This document shows, one piece after another, positions 18,667 through 26,594 of a stretch of DNA of 64,000 nucleotides (the first letter of the stretch is position 1; every line of letters begins with the position of its first letter). The notes under the pieces were generated by a model. The model had not been told where the DNA came from, searched no databases, and saw only the letters and a list, made by a program, of their open reading frames with translations. Source of the DNA: Acidobacteriaceae bacterium (lineage in GTDB: Bacteria > Acidobacteriota > Terriglobia > Terriglobales > Acidobacteriaceae); contig JAOAPN010000012.1 in the NCBI GenBank assembly GCA_025462885.1, positions 124,001 to 188,000 of the forward strand, given 5' to 3'. A program made the position numbers and the translations under genes.

Positions 18667-18917
18667 CGTCCGCGAATTTCCTTGATGTACTCAGCAACTG
18701 TGGTGTTGCCCTCCGCCAGAAATTGTTCACGCAGAGAACCGCGATAGCGCTTCATCGCAAGATCGAAGTCGTGCCTGTCGCGTTTGGGCGTAAGGGTCAA
18801 CGTTGTGCCCTTCATCTCAAATTCGACCGCGGTGTTCTTATCCAGACCGAGATTATCTCGAAATGCTTTCGGAATAACGACCTGGCCGCGCTCACCCACT
18901 TTGGAAGCGATTTTCAT
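18663..18917 (-). CDS. vapB: AbrB/MazE-fold antitoxin, VapB family
   Basis: 84 residues. The N-terminal SpoVT/AbrB DNA-binding half is clear (KVGERGQVVIPKAFRDNLGLDKNTAVEFEMKGTTLTLTP); the C-terminal half (DFDLAMKRYRGSLREQFLAEGNTTVAEYIKEIRGR) should wrap the toxin. A perfect palindrome overlies the start codon, a likely site for autoregulation by the VapBC complex. Confidence 0.9.
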   Translation of the reverse strand: MKIASKVGERGQVVIPKAFRDNLGLDKNTAVEFEMKGTTLTLTPKRDRHDFDLAMKRYRGSLREQFLAEGNTTVAEYIKEIRGR

Positions 18918-18930
18918 ACTTCAAGTATGA
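18914..18930. promoter_or_regulatory. Palindromic operator of vapBC
   Basis: TCATACTT-C-AAGTATGA: perfect 8-base arms about one central base. It covers the vapB ATG, so bound VapBC could block both transcription and initiation. Inference from position and symmetry. Confidence 0.6.
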
Positions 18931-19051
18931 TCTCTCGACATCTCCGGCGCAAGAACTGTTATGCGTTTACTGCGCCTCGGCATCGAACACCCCGGTTTCC
19001 ACCGTAGTTCCATGCTTGGCAGAGGTGGGCCTGATATGGTTCACTTCACCC

Positions 19052-19591
19052 ATGGTCAAGAATGCCTCTCGCCGCAACTTCCTCCGCACGGCTCCGCTCG
19101 CCGTCGCTGCGCTTCCCCTCACCGACTCCCTGCTGCATGCCGCTACCGTTGGCGCTGGACAGGTTGGGGCGACGGCCGCTCCGGTTCCGTATACCGTCAT
19201 CACCGCCGAGGAACTTCACGCCGACGCCAAGGAACTTCAGGCAAAGCCAGGCAATAAGGATCTCGCCAGTTCTAAAGAGCTTCCGTTCCTGATGGTGATA
19301 ACTACAGAGACCGCTCACAGCGCCGCCGAATTCGAATGGCACGAAGGCCGCGACCACATCCTGCAGGTGCTCGAAGGGACTACGCTCTATGAGTTGGGTG
19401 GCACTCCAACAGGCGGACACAGCCCGAAGGCAGGAGAGTGGCTCGCACCGACCTCCGAAGGAGCGAAGAAGTTCACGCTCAAAAAGGGCGACACGCTCGT
19501 GATCCCGCGAAATACCCCCCACAAGCGCACCACCACTGGCAGCGTGACGCTTACCTTGATCTCTCCTACCGGCTCGGTCAAGGGATCGTAA
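19052..19591 (+). CDS. TAT-exported cupin-domain protein
   Basis: 179 residues. Twin-arginine signal SRRNFLRTAPLAVAALP at the start, then a single cupin barrel: FEWHEGRDHILQVLEGTTLYELGG (motif 1) and LKKGDTLVIPRNTPHKRTTTGSV (motif 2, with the GDxxxxPxxxxH pattern). Metal-binding His residues are present, so it is probably a metal-binding periplasmic protein; the substrate is unknown. ATG 19052 chosen over an ATG 36 bases upstream because it puts the twin Arg at the usual distance. Confidence 0.8.
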   Translation: MVKNASRRNFLRTAPLAVAALPLTDSLLHAATVGAGQVGATAAPVPYTVITAEELHADAKELQAKPGNKDLASSKELPFLMVITTETAHSAAEFEWHEGRDHILQVLEGTTLYELGGTPTGGHSPKAGEWLAPTSEGAKKFTLKKGDTLVIPRNTPHKRTTTGSVTLTLISPTGSVKGS

Positions 19592-19735
19592 TCCTTCGGC
19601 CTGGTTTCGCCCCCCCACCCCTTGGGGTTACCTTCTCGCAAGTCCTTTGCTTGGAATGACTTACTGGATATCCACGTCTGCAAAATAGTCTAAACAAAGG
19701 GGTTACGGGTAAATTCCTGCCTGGCGTTGAGTTAG

Positions 19736-19845
19736 AGCGCTCCCGACAGGCAGATACCAAGGCGCCCTAACGCCGGGCAGGCACCACGGGGCCTTCGGCA
19801 GGACCTTCGTGGGTATTGGGCGCTTCGCGTAAGGGAAGCGGTCCA
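19736..19845. other. Structured intergenic sequence
   Basis: GC-rich stretch with several nested imperfect inverted repeats (AAGGCGCCC against GGGCGCTT; CCACG and CCTTCG against CCTTCGTGG) immediately before a perfect palindrome. No open frame with a ribosome-binding site. It could be a small structured RNA or a non-autonomous repeat; I cannot tell. The rest of 19592-20118 otherwise holds only the two terminators listed next. Confidence 0.35.
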
Positions 19846-19882
19846 CGAATTGAGGCCCGGCTTTTGGCCGGGCCTCAATTCG
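19846..19882. terminator. Strong palindromic hairpin
   Basis: Perfect 16-bp stem (CGAATTGAGGCCCGGC and its complement) with a TTTTG loop, followed by TTTGCTATAT. Probably a terminator for transcription from the left. Confidence 0.75.
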
Positions 19883-20072
19883 TTTGCTATATCCATTCTA
19901 CCGGTTTGACCAAAACTAAAGTGCCACATGGTTCCAGTTTATTTTTTGGCCGATAAGTGTTGATGGAAGGTCAGATGGATGACTCCGGGGCAAGCGAAAG
20001 CGGTCGTTGGGGGCTTGACAAGAATTTCGGGTGCTTCGGATGTTTGATGGACGAAATCGCTTTATTAGGTGA

Positions 20073-20111
20073 GGGTACCCCACGTCCGCAGAGGCCGGAC
20101 GTGGGGTACCC
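20073..20111. terminator. Hairpin terminator downstream of ubiD
   Basis: Perfect 16-bp stem (GGGTACCCCACGTCCG and its complement) with a 7-base loop, 8 bases beyond the ubiD stop on the minus strand. The GGTACCCCAC motif also occurs singly at about 651. Confidence 0.75.
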
Positions 20112-20118
20112 GGATTTG

Positions 20119-21708
20119 TTACTCGATGCCAAGTTTCTTCCACATGGCGTCGACTTTGGTTTTGACATTGGCGTCCATGGCCAGCATGGGGGGCCAGGGA
20201 CGGGTGAAGCCCTCTGCCGGCCACTTGCGGGTGGCGTCGATGCCCATCTTGCTGCCGAAGTTCGGCAGGCGCGAGGCGTGGTCGAGCGAGTCGACCGGGC
20301 CAAGGGTGAATTGGATATCGCGCTCCGGATCGATGTTATTGGCGGTGCGAAGCGTGACCTCGGCGAGATCCTGAACATCGCAATCTTCGTCCACCACGAT
20401 GATGCACTTGGTGAACATGGCCTGCCCCATGGCCCAGATGCCACTCATCACCTTTCTCGCGTGGCCCGCGTAGGACTTGCGAATGCTGACAATCATGAGG
20501 TTATGGAAGACTCCCTCGGCAGGCAGATTCACGTCCACAATCTCAGGCAGCGTGAGTTGCATGAGCGGGAGGAAGATGCGCTCGACGGCCTTGCCCATCC
20601 AGGCGTCTTCCATGGGAGGCTTGCCTACGACAGTGGCGGCGTAGATGGGATTCTTGCGATGCGTGATACAGGTAAGGTGGAAGACCGGGTAATCATCCTG
20701 CATGGTGTAGAAGCCGGTGTGGTCGCCGAATGGCCCTTCAGTGCGGAGCTCGCCCAGCTCCACGTAGCCCTCGAAAATGTACTCGGCGTGAGCGGGAACT
20801 TCGAGGGAGACAGTCTCGCCTTTGACCAGCTCCAGCGGTTTCTGGCGGAGGAAGCCTGAGATCAGATACTCCTCTACCTCGGGCGGCGCGGGGACGATCG
20901 CACTGAACGTCGTCGCGGGATCTGTCCCAATGGCGACGGCAACTTCCATGCGGTCGCCGCGAATCTTCGTAAGAGTCGTCTGATGGATCGAGGATAAGGA
21001 CGCCGCGGCTGCTGTTCCTCCGGCGGTGAGAGCCATAAGATCTACCGCCGCAGTCTTGTCAGTGGCGGTGGCACGGAGCCGGTCGCGCATCTGCTCCGCC
21101 GCCACCTTCTGACGCTGCCAGTGCATGCCGGTGGTCTTGCCGTCGTAGACCTGCATGCGATACATGCCGACATTGCGCTTCCCGGACTTCGCATCCTGCG
21201 TAATAACGCAGGGCAACGTGATGAAGCGGCCTCCGTCCTGAGGCCAGGTCTTGAGGATGGGAAGTTCCAGGAGATTTACATCCTCACCGCGATGGATCAC
21301 CTGCTTGCAAGGCGCGTCCTTGGCCGAGATGACCTTGGGAAAGAAGCTGCCGACCTCCGCGAGCATAGGCAGCATCTTGAGCTTATCCATGAAGCTGGTG
21401 GGTGTCTGGGGCTTGATTAAAGTGCGGATACGGTCGGCGATCGCATCAAGCGAGTCGGTCTGCAGGGCGAGCTTCATCCGGCGCTCGGAGCCAAACTGAT
21501 TCATCAGCACGCGCGCACCGGGATGGCCTTTAACATTCTCGAACAGCAATGCGGGACCGCCGGACTGGACACCGTTGCGACGCAGCTTGGACGCGCGGTC
21601 GGCGATCTCGGCCATCTCGAGGATGGGATCAACCTCCTGCTGAATGCGCTTCAGTTCCCCTGCTTTGTCGAGTTGAGTGATCCAATCGCGTAGGTCGGTA
21701 TAGGCCAA
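20119..21708 (-). CDS. ubiD: UbiD-family prenylated-FMN decarboxylase
   Basis: 529 residues, a reversible aromatic/unsaturated acid decarboxylase of the UbiD type, likely in ubiquinone or menaquinone synthesis. Family blocks: RNVGMYRMQVYDGKTTGMHWQRQK (contains the prFMN-contact Asn), VAVAIGTDPATTFSAIVP, ELGELRTEGPFGDHTGFYT with the catalytic Glu/Asp region, and SGIWAMGQAMFTKCIIVVDED. About 45 extra residues (roughly 203-248, rich in Ala and Thr) sit between the HWQRQK block and RGDRMEVAVAIG where most relatives have a short linker. It starts with TTG behind AGGAGCAGGGAA. No ubiX partner in the window. Confidence 0.9.
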   Translation of the reverse strand: MAYTDLRDWITQLDKAGELKRIQQEVDPILEMAEIADRASKLRRNGVQSGGPALLFENVKGHPGARVLMNQFGSERRMKLALQTDSLDAIADRIRTLIKPQTPTSFMDKLKMLPMLAEVGSFFPKVISAKDAPCKQVIHRGEDVNLLELPILKTWPQDGGRFITLPCVITQDAKSGKRNVGMYRMQVYDGKTTGMHWQRQKVAAEQMRDRLRATATDKTAAVDLMALTAGGTAAAASLSSIHQTTLTKIRGDRMEVAVAIGTDPATTFSAIVPAPPEVEEYLISGFLRQKPLELVKGETVSLEVPAHAEYIFEGYVELGELRTEGPFGDHTGFYTMQDDYPVFHLTCITHRKNPIYAATVVGKPPMEDAWMGKAVERIFLPLMQLTLPEIVDVNLPAEGVFHNLMIVSIRKSYAGHARKVMSGIWAMGQAMFTKCIIVVDEDCDVQDLAEVTLRTANNIDPERDIQFTLGPVDSLDHASRLPNFGSKMGIDATRKWPAEGFTRPWPPMLAMDANVKTKVDAMWKKLGIE

Positions 21709-22172
21709 TTCCCTGCTCCTGTCTTGCTGCGGGTGGGCTATTCCCTCCCGTGTAATTCGTACAAAATACCCAGACGATAAGACTTAGGTCTGGACCTGGC
21801 CGCTTTCCGAGATTGCAGTGCCGGGATATTGTCTGGAAAAATTCTCCGGTTCACAGTTTATCTGGTCCTACAAAGATCGCGCCACAGGTATCTTACTTGA
21901 TTTCAATATGTTAGATATTTCTGTGACCCGAACCGCACTTCTCTAATATTTTTCCTTAGTGTGCAATTTATTGCCCTGTAGTCCAAAGCCGATTTTTGTG
22001 TTCGCGCGAGAGATATCCCCTAAATTTAGCTATACCGTAGTTTACGAAATTCTTTCTGCAATCAGAAACATTGGGCCTACGCATGCTCTATCACTGCTAT
22101 CCGAAGCAGCTTGAGTAGACGCGCCAAGACGCCGAAGCTATTGCGGAAATCCAGTTCTACAGAGGCTGTTCC
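21709..22172. other. AT-richer intergenic region, no gene seen
   Basis: About 460 bases with lower GC than the surroundings, especially 21840-22070. It must contain the promoters of ubiD (minus) and the PEP-CTERM gene (plus). I searched for sigma-54 and long inverted-repeat signals and found none convincing. Confidence 0.4.
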
Positions 22173-22799
22173 ATGTTCAAGCAATTTTTACTAGCTGTAT
22201 GCACCGTTGTTCTTCTCTCAGCGTCGGCTGTCAAGGCAGATACCATCGGCCCGGGTAGTTGCACGAGTTGCCTTGGTTCAAGCTACACCTTGAGCTACAC
22301 AAACACCGCCAATCCGAACGTTTTCGACGTTACATTGGTGATCAACGCAACCGGTTTCACCAACAGCAACACGGATCTCCTGAACGCCGTTTCGCTCAAG
22401 CTGTCTTCCTCTTCCTCCACGGCAAGCCTGCTGAGTTCGCCGACCGGCTTTAACACGACGGTCAGCGGCGGCCTCTCCGCGGGTGGATGCAACGGTGCTG
22501 GCGCAGGCTTCTTCTGCTCCGAGAGCAGCGGCCTTGGAGTCGAAGTGGGGCATGCCGGAGATATTTACACCTTCGTGTGGGCAGTTACGGTTGGATCACC
22601 GGCCAGCCTGTTCACGGGCCTCGACGACGCCTCCGTAAAGGCGCTGTATGTTACCTCCGCAGGACGCCAGAATGGAATTACCTCTGAGGAGATCACTCTC
22701 AGCCACGTCACCGCAGTACCTGAGCCAGCGTCCTTCGCCCTGTTGGCCAGCGGATTGCTTGCCGTTGCCGGAGCGGTCAAGCGTCGGCTTACCGCTTAG
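22173..22799 (+). CDS. PEP-CTERM sorting-domain exported protein
   Basis: 208 residues. Signal peptide MFKQFLLAVCTVVLLSASAVKA, a Ser/Thr/Asn-rich beta-type body with two Cys close to the mature N-terminus (SCTSC), and a C-terminal sorting signal VPEPASFALLASGLLAVAGAVKRR: the PEP motif, a hydrophobic helix and a basic tail. By family knowledge it is processed by an exosortase and linked to surface or exopolysaccharide. No exosortase gene lies in the window. AGAGG precedes the ATG; a terminator follows. Confidence 0.88.
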   Translation: MFKQFLLAVCTVVLLSASAVKADTIGPGSCTSCLGSSYTLSYTNTANPNVFDVTLVINATGFTNSNTDLLNAVSLKLSSSSSTASLLSSPTGFNTTVSGGLSAGGCNGAGAGFFCSESSGLGVEVGHAGDIYTFVWAVTVGSPASLFTGLDDASVKALYVTSAGRQNGITSEEITLSHVTAVPEPASFALLASGLLAVAGAVKRRLTA

Positions 22800-22839
22800 G
22801 CCGAATTGCAACTCTTCACACTGTGAACTACATATGGAA

Positions 22840-22877
22840 ACGCCCCCCTCTTGATAGGAAGGGGGCGTCTCTGTTTT
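22840..22877 (+). terminator. Terminator of the PEP-CTERM gene
   Basis: ACGCCCCC / GGGGGCGT stem followed by CTCTGTTTTT, 40 bases after the stop. Confidence 0.8.
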
Positions 22878-22930
22878 TGGATCGTGCAAGTAGAGATGCG
22901 AGCCCCCGGAGGCGGTGTCCGAGTGCCCTG

Positions 22931-23791
22931 CTATTTGTGACGCGCAGCCGTTTGCTTAGCCAGTTCGGTGCGGAAGGTCTGCTCGCGTTCGTCAATGTAG
23001 GCTTTGTAACCGGCGGGATCGACGAAGGGATTGGGGCTGCCGGGCTTGAGGCGAGGGTACTTTTCCTTCAGGTTGAAGTACAGGCCGTGGGCTCCCAGGA
23101 AGATGTCGCAAGGGAGGCTATGGAGAATCTGGAAGGTCTTGATGAAGTCCCTGGCTTCGGTGGGATAACGCGGGTCGTCGATGAAGTTGTTGGGGGCATT
23201 CGCTGAGACGCCGCCGAGGATGACTACGTTATAGGTGCGGCCGGACTCAGTGACCTGCATGGTCCAGGTCGTGCAACCCTTGGTGTGTCCGGGCGTGAGA
23301 TGCGCGGTAAGGGTGGTGCCTCCGAGCTTGACCTGCTCGCCGTCGTGGAGGATGTGATCGACCTTGACAGGCGTGAAGAAGCCGGTGGGGTCGTTGTAGA
23401 AGTAGAAGTCGGTGCGGCCGCCGGACTCGGTGTCCGGAACGTCGGCGTCCATGACTTCTACCTTGGCGTGGGTGAGGCGCTGAATCTCGGCCATGCCGGC
23501 GATGTGGTCGTAGTGGGACTGACCATTGAGCAGGATTTTAGTGTCGGCGAAGCGGAAGCCGAGGGCCTCGATATTGTGTTGGATCTGGGGCGGAGATGTG
23601 GCGAGGTTGCTGTTGATAAGGATGTTTCCCTGCGGCGTGGTGATGAGGTAGGCCGCGAGGTCGTTGCTGCCGACGTAGTAGAGATTGCCGGCGATGCGAA
23701 AAGGTGCGTGGTTGGCGGTCCATTCCGGATTCGGAGACGCGATGGCGGGCAGGGTGAGGGCGGTAAGCAGAAGCAGGAGACGAGCGAGCAT
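22931..23791 (-). CDS. Class B3-type metallo-beta-lactamase
   Basis: 286 residues with a signal peptide (MLARLLLLLTALTLPAIA). Metal-binding motif QSHYDH at 91-96, H169 in HLTPGHTKGCTTW and H235 in FLGAHGLYF follow the B3 pattern. The first metal ligand is Gln, not His, as in the GOB enzymes. The substrate could be beta-lactams or another lactone/amide; sequence alone does not prove resistance. The start is chosen for the signal peptide although no Shine-Dalgarno is obvious; a GTG 26 codons upstream is possible. Stands alone. Confidence 0.85.
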   Translation of the reverse strand: MLARLLLLLTALTLPAIASPNPEWTANHAPFRIAGNLYYVGSNDLAAYLITTPQGNILINSNLATSPPQIQHNIEALGFRFADTKILLNGQSHYDHIAGMAEIQRLTHAKVEVMDADVPDTESGGRTDFYFYNDPTGFFTPVKVDHILHDGEQVKLGGTTLTAHLTPGHTKGCTTWTMQVTESGRTYNVVILGGVSANAPNNFIDDPRYPTEARDFIKTFQILHSLPCDIFLGAHGLYFNLKEKYPRLKPGSPNPFVDPAGYKAYIDEREQTFRTELAKQTAARHK

Positions 23792-23934
23792 GGGGTGAGG
23801 ATAGCTGTTTCTTGCATGTGCGAAATCGGGCTGCACCAGGGGTGAGGCAATGGGAATCAAGGTGGACACGGTGGGTGATAGCCCATGCTTGAGCCGAAGA
23901 CCTCGCGGTCTGGCTTCCTTGGATCTTCAGATTT

Positions 23935-25143
23935 TCAGATCTTCAGGAAGATCTTCTTACGCCAGAGGAACCAGATGGGGAGAAAACAGAGAAAAGTAAA
24001 AGCCACGGCAAAGGCGTGGGAGGTAAATTCAGTCGAACCATGGCTGGCGAAGATGTTGCGGTAGATCCAGCCGAGCAGCGTAAGAGGCCGTCCATTAGGG
24101 GTCGTACCGACGTGGATATCGATCATCGCCTTGATGAATACGACCGAGACGGTATATGCAGCGATGGCATTTGAACCAAAGACCCGGAAGGGCCAGATGA
24201 GAGCAGCTACCAGCTTCGATTTGAGTTGCGCCTGCCGGACATCGAACAGCCAATAAAGCACCCCGAGGGCCAGGAGAGCCCAGCCAGCGGAGACCAGCAC
24301 GTAGGAACTCGTCCACAACTTTTTATTGATGGGGAACGATGGCGACCAGAGATAGCCGGCAACGAGGAAAGCTGCTCCCGACCCCAGCAGGCCGAGCGTC
24401 TTGGTACGGACCGTCTGGGTGGACCGCATGAAGAGCCCGGTGAGGATTCCCAGTAGCGTGGTGGCGACAGATGGAAGAGTGCTGAGTAGACCTTCAGGGT
24501 CACGGACAGTCTGATAGAGGCGTCCGGTGTGCAGGTAATGCTGGGTGAAGGCCACAATGTGGCGATCGAGCCACGCGACTAGATTTTGATCGGGATCCAG
24601 CAGCGTGATCTCGTGGGTGGGAGTTCCAAAGCCGGGGACCGGGACGAAGCGCATCAGAATCCAGTACCCGATGAGCAGAACTGCAGTGAGAATGGCCAGG
24701 GTTCGGGGCCGCTGGATGCGAATGAAGATGAGCCCAGCGATCAGATAGCAGAGACCGATCCGCGGCAGAACCCCGTAGAACCGCAGCGCGGTGAACGGGA
24801 AATAAGGCGCAAGGGTGAGAAACCAGCCCAGCAGAATAATGATGACGCTGCGGCGGACGACGTGAAGGGCGAGGTGCGACTTACTTGCCCCGCGTGCAAG
24901 GCGCCCCGCCATCGAGAATACGATCGAGCAGCCAACCAGGAAGAGGAAGGTCGGAAAGACGAGGTCGGTGGGGGTATAGCCATTCCATGGGGCGTGCTCC
25001 AGGGGCCACCAGATGTGGGCTCCGTCCCCAGCGTCGTTGACGACGATCATCAGAGCAATGGTGAGGCCGCGGAGAATGTCGATCGAGAGGACGCGTGGCG
25101 GGGACACAGGTGGCTGGGGCACAGATTGCATGGTGTCCATCAT
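23935..25143 (-). CDS. NagX/HGSNAT-like membrane acyltransferase (DUF5009 type)
   Basis: 402 residues with about ten membrane segments. The N-terminal block RVLSIDILRGLTIALMIVVNDAGDG followed by WWPLEHAPWNGYTPTDLVFPTFLFLVG is characteristic of heparan-alpha-glucosaminide N-acetyltransferase-like proteins (YeiB/NagX group), which move acyl groups across the membrane onto amino sugars. The usual conserved His is seen in EHAPWNG. Substrate unknown; peptidoglycan or chitin-derived amino sugars are possible. Stands alone. Confidence 0.8.
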   Translation of the reverse strand: MMDTMQSVPQPPVSPPRVLSIDILRGLTIALMIVVNDAGDGAHIWWPLEHAPWNGYTPTDLVFPTFLFLVGCSIVFSMAGRLARGASKSHLALHVVRRSVIIILLGWFLTLAPYFPFTALRFYGVLPRIGLCYLIAGLIFIRIQRPRTLAILTAVLLIGYWILMRFVPVPGFGTPTHEITLLDPDQNLVAWLDRHIVAFTQHYLHTGRLYQTVRDPEGLLSTLPSVATTLLGILTGLFMRSTQTVRTKTLGLLGSGAAFLVAGYLWSPSFPINKKLWTSSYVLVSAGWALLALGVLYWLFDVRQAQLKSKLVAALIWPFRVFGSNAIAAYTVSVVFIKAMIDIHVGTTPNGRPLTLLGWIYRNIFASHGSTEFTSHAFAVAFTFLCFLPIWFLWRKKIFLKI

Positions 25144-25165
25144 CGCTGATGCTCGCGGTTTGAGC

Positions 25166-25246
25166 TAGGGCAAATTGCCTGTGGGTGTAGAGGAGGCTTC
25201 GAACTCGTGGCTGTCTTTCCTCAACAGCAGCGGGTGATTTGCTCCA
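25166..25246. repeat. Decayed, shortened copy of the palindromic element
   Basis: Left part TAGGGCAAATTGCCTG and then TGGGTGTAGAGGAGG lines up base by base with the left end of copy 2 (TAGAGCGGTTTTCCTG, then TGGGTGTATAGCGG). The right part, CAGCAGCGGGTGATTTGCTCCA, aligns with the right end. The terminal arms still pair partly (GCAAAT / ATTTGC), but the central hairpin is missing. It lies in the 197-base gap before the TonB gene. Confidence 0.5.
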
Positions 25247-25340
25247 GTGGCGGGAACATTTAGGAGGCGTGGGTGTCTAACTAAGTACGGACGCATTCCT
25301 CGCAGATGCGCACCAGATTCGGATTCCCGAGGGGTGCCTT

Positions 25341-26069
25341 ATGTTTGAGCGAAGTCTCGTAATCTCACAGGAAAATCATGCTTCAGCGGGCCAGCGCTGG
25401 ACGGCTCTTGCTTCCATCACCGTGCAGGTTGCATTGGCAGGCGTGGTGATTGCGCTTCCGATGCTGCATCCCGAAGTGCTGCGATTTCGGTCTGCCTCTC
25501 CCCCGGTATTGATGCCGCCGCTCCTCAAGTTACCGGAGGTGAAGCGGGTCCTGGCAGAGCAGAGTTCGGCAACTTCTTCAACCGCTGCCACGCCCAGCAT
25601 CACGCAGATTATTGATCCTCTAAGGCCGGGGACGATTCCTTCCACGCTGAACGTCCCGGACGGGCCGCCGGTCGTCGCCCGAGTCGACATGGGCGGAAGC
25701 GGTCTACCCGATGCTCTGGGTGTCGGCACGAACGGCTCCGGGGCTGGGGTTCGCGTGGTTCCTGCCCGAGCTGCGGATAAGCCGATGCGGGTCTCGGCTG
25801 GAGTGGTAGCGGGAATGTTGATCGCGCCGATCCAGCCCGTATATCCGGCCATTGCAAAGGCCGCGCACATCGAGGGAACGGTGATTGTAGAGGCGGTGAT
25901 CTCGAAGACGGGGCGGATCGAGAGCCTGAATGTAGTAAGCGGACCGCAGATGCTGCGGCGGGCTGCGATTGAAGCGATTCAGGCGGCCCTATATCAACCG
26001 TACAAGCTGAACGGCGAGCCGGTCGAGGTGCAGACTTCAATTACGGTGAACTTCAGGCTGGGGAGTTAG
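25341..26069 (+). CDS. TonB-family energy transducer
   Basis: 242 residues. One N-terminal membrane helix (WTALASITVQVALAGVVIALPM), a Pro/Ser/Thr-rich periplasmic linker, and a C-terminal TonB domain (IQPVYPAIAKAAHIEGTVIVEAVISKTGRIESLNVVSGPQMLRRAAIEAIQAALYQPYKLNGEPVEVQTSITVNF). It would link proton-motive force to outer-membrane receptors. No exbB/exbD next to it. GAGGGG lies before ATG. It ends one base before the convergent VOC gene. Confidence 0.9.
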   Translation: MFERSLVISQENHASAGQRWTALASITVQVALAGVVIALPMLHPEVLRFRSASPPVLMPPLLKLPEVKRVLAEQSSATSSTAATPSITQIIDPLRPGTIPSTLNVPDGPPVVARVDMGGSGLPDALGVGTNGSGAGVRVVPARAADKPMRVSAGVVAGMLIAPIQPVYPAIAKAAHIEGTVIVEAVISKTGRIESLNVVSGPQMLRRAAIEAIQAALYQPYKLNGEPVEVQTSITVNFRLGS

Positions 26070-26070
26070 C

Positions 26071-26490
26071 TCACTTTGCAGAACCTTCAGGCTTGGATTC
26101 GGGATGCTGCGAGATGCTCAGGACGTTGCCATCGGGATCCTTGAACCAGGCCACCCTAGCTCCGGTGGGGGTGGTCCAGATGCCCTGGTCGTCCTGCTCC
26201 ATATACGGATAGCGTTCGAAGACGACACCGGCTTCCTGCAGTGCTCGGGTGCTCTGCACAATGTCCGGGACCTTCCAACCGAGGACGCTGCCCTGATTGG
26301 AGGTGCGTTCGGCCATGAGAGTGAGTCGCAACATGATTCCATTGGCATCGAAGACCAGGGCAAAGGGTAGCTCCTCTTCGAGCAAACGGAGACCCAGCGT
26401 CTGGCCGTAGAACACCTTTGCACGCGCAACGTCCACGATAGGAACGAAGGCGATGATGCTGTTCTGACTGAGTCCTGTAAAGGTCGACAT
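26071..26490 (-). CDS. Glyoxalase/VOC-fold protein
   Basis: 139 residues in two beta-alpha-beta-beta-beta units: IIAFVPIVDVARAKVFYGQTLGLRLLEE and a second half ending RVAWFKDPDGNVLSISQHPE, the FxDPDGN motif of the vicinal-oxygen-chelate superfamily. Candidate metal ligands are few, so it may be a binding protein or an enzyme of unknown substrate. Convergent with the TonB gene. Confidence 0.85.
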   Translation of the reverse strand: MSTFTGLSQNSIIAFVPIVDVARAKVFYGQTLGLRLLEEELPFALVFDANGIMLRLTLMAERTSNQGSVLGWKVPDIVQSTRALQEAGVVFERYPYMEQDDQGIWTTPTGARVAWFKDPDGNVLSISQHPESKPEGSAK

Positions 26491-26594
26491 GCAAATATCG
26501 TGGACCAGCCTCCGGCGACTCGTCCAGCGAAATGTAACGTTTCATCCGCGTTGCAGGGAGGCAATCGACGCCTCCCTGCGTATCCGGACAGACG

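Noticed and set aside
22173..22799. PEP-CTERM gene as part of an exosortase locus
   Set aside because: No exosortase, PrsK/PrsR or linked glycosyltransferase gene lies nearby; the exopolysaccharide genes are 19 kb away.
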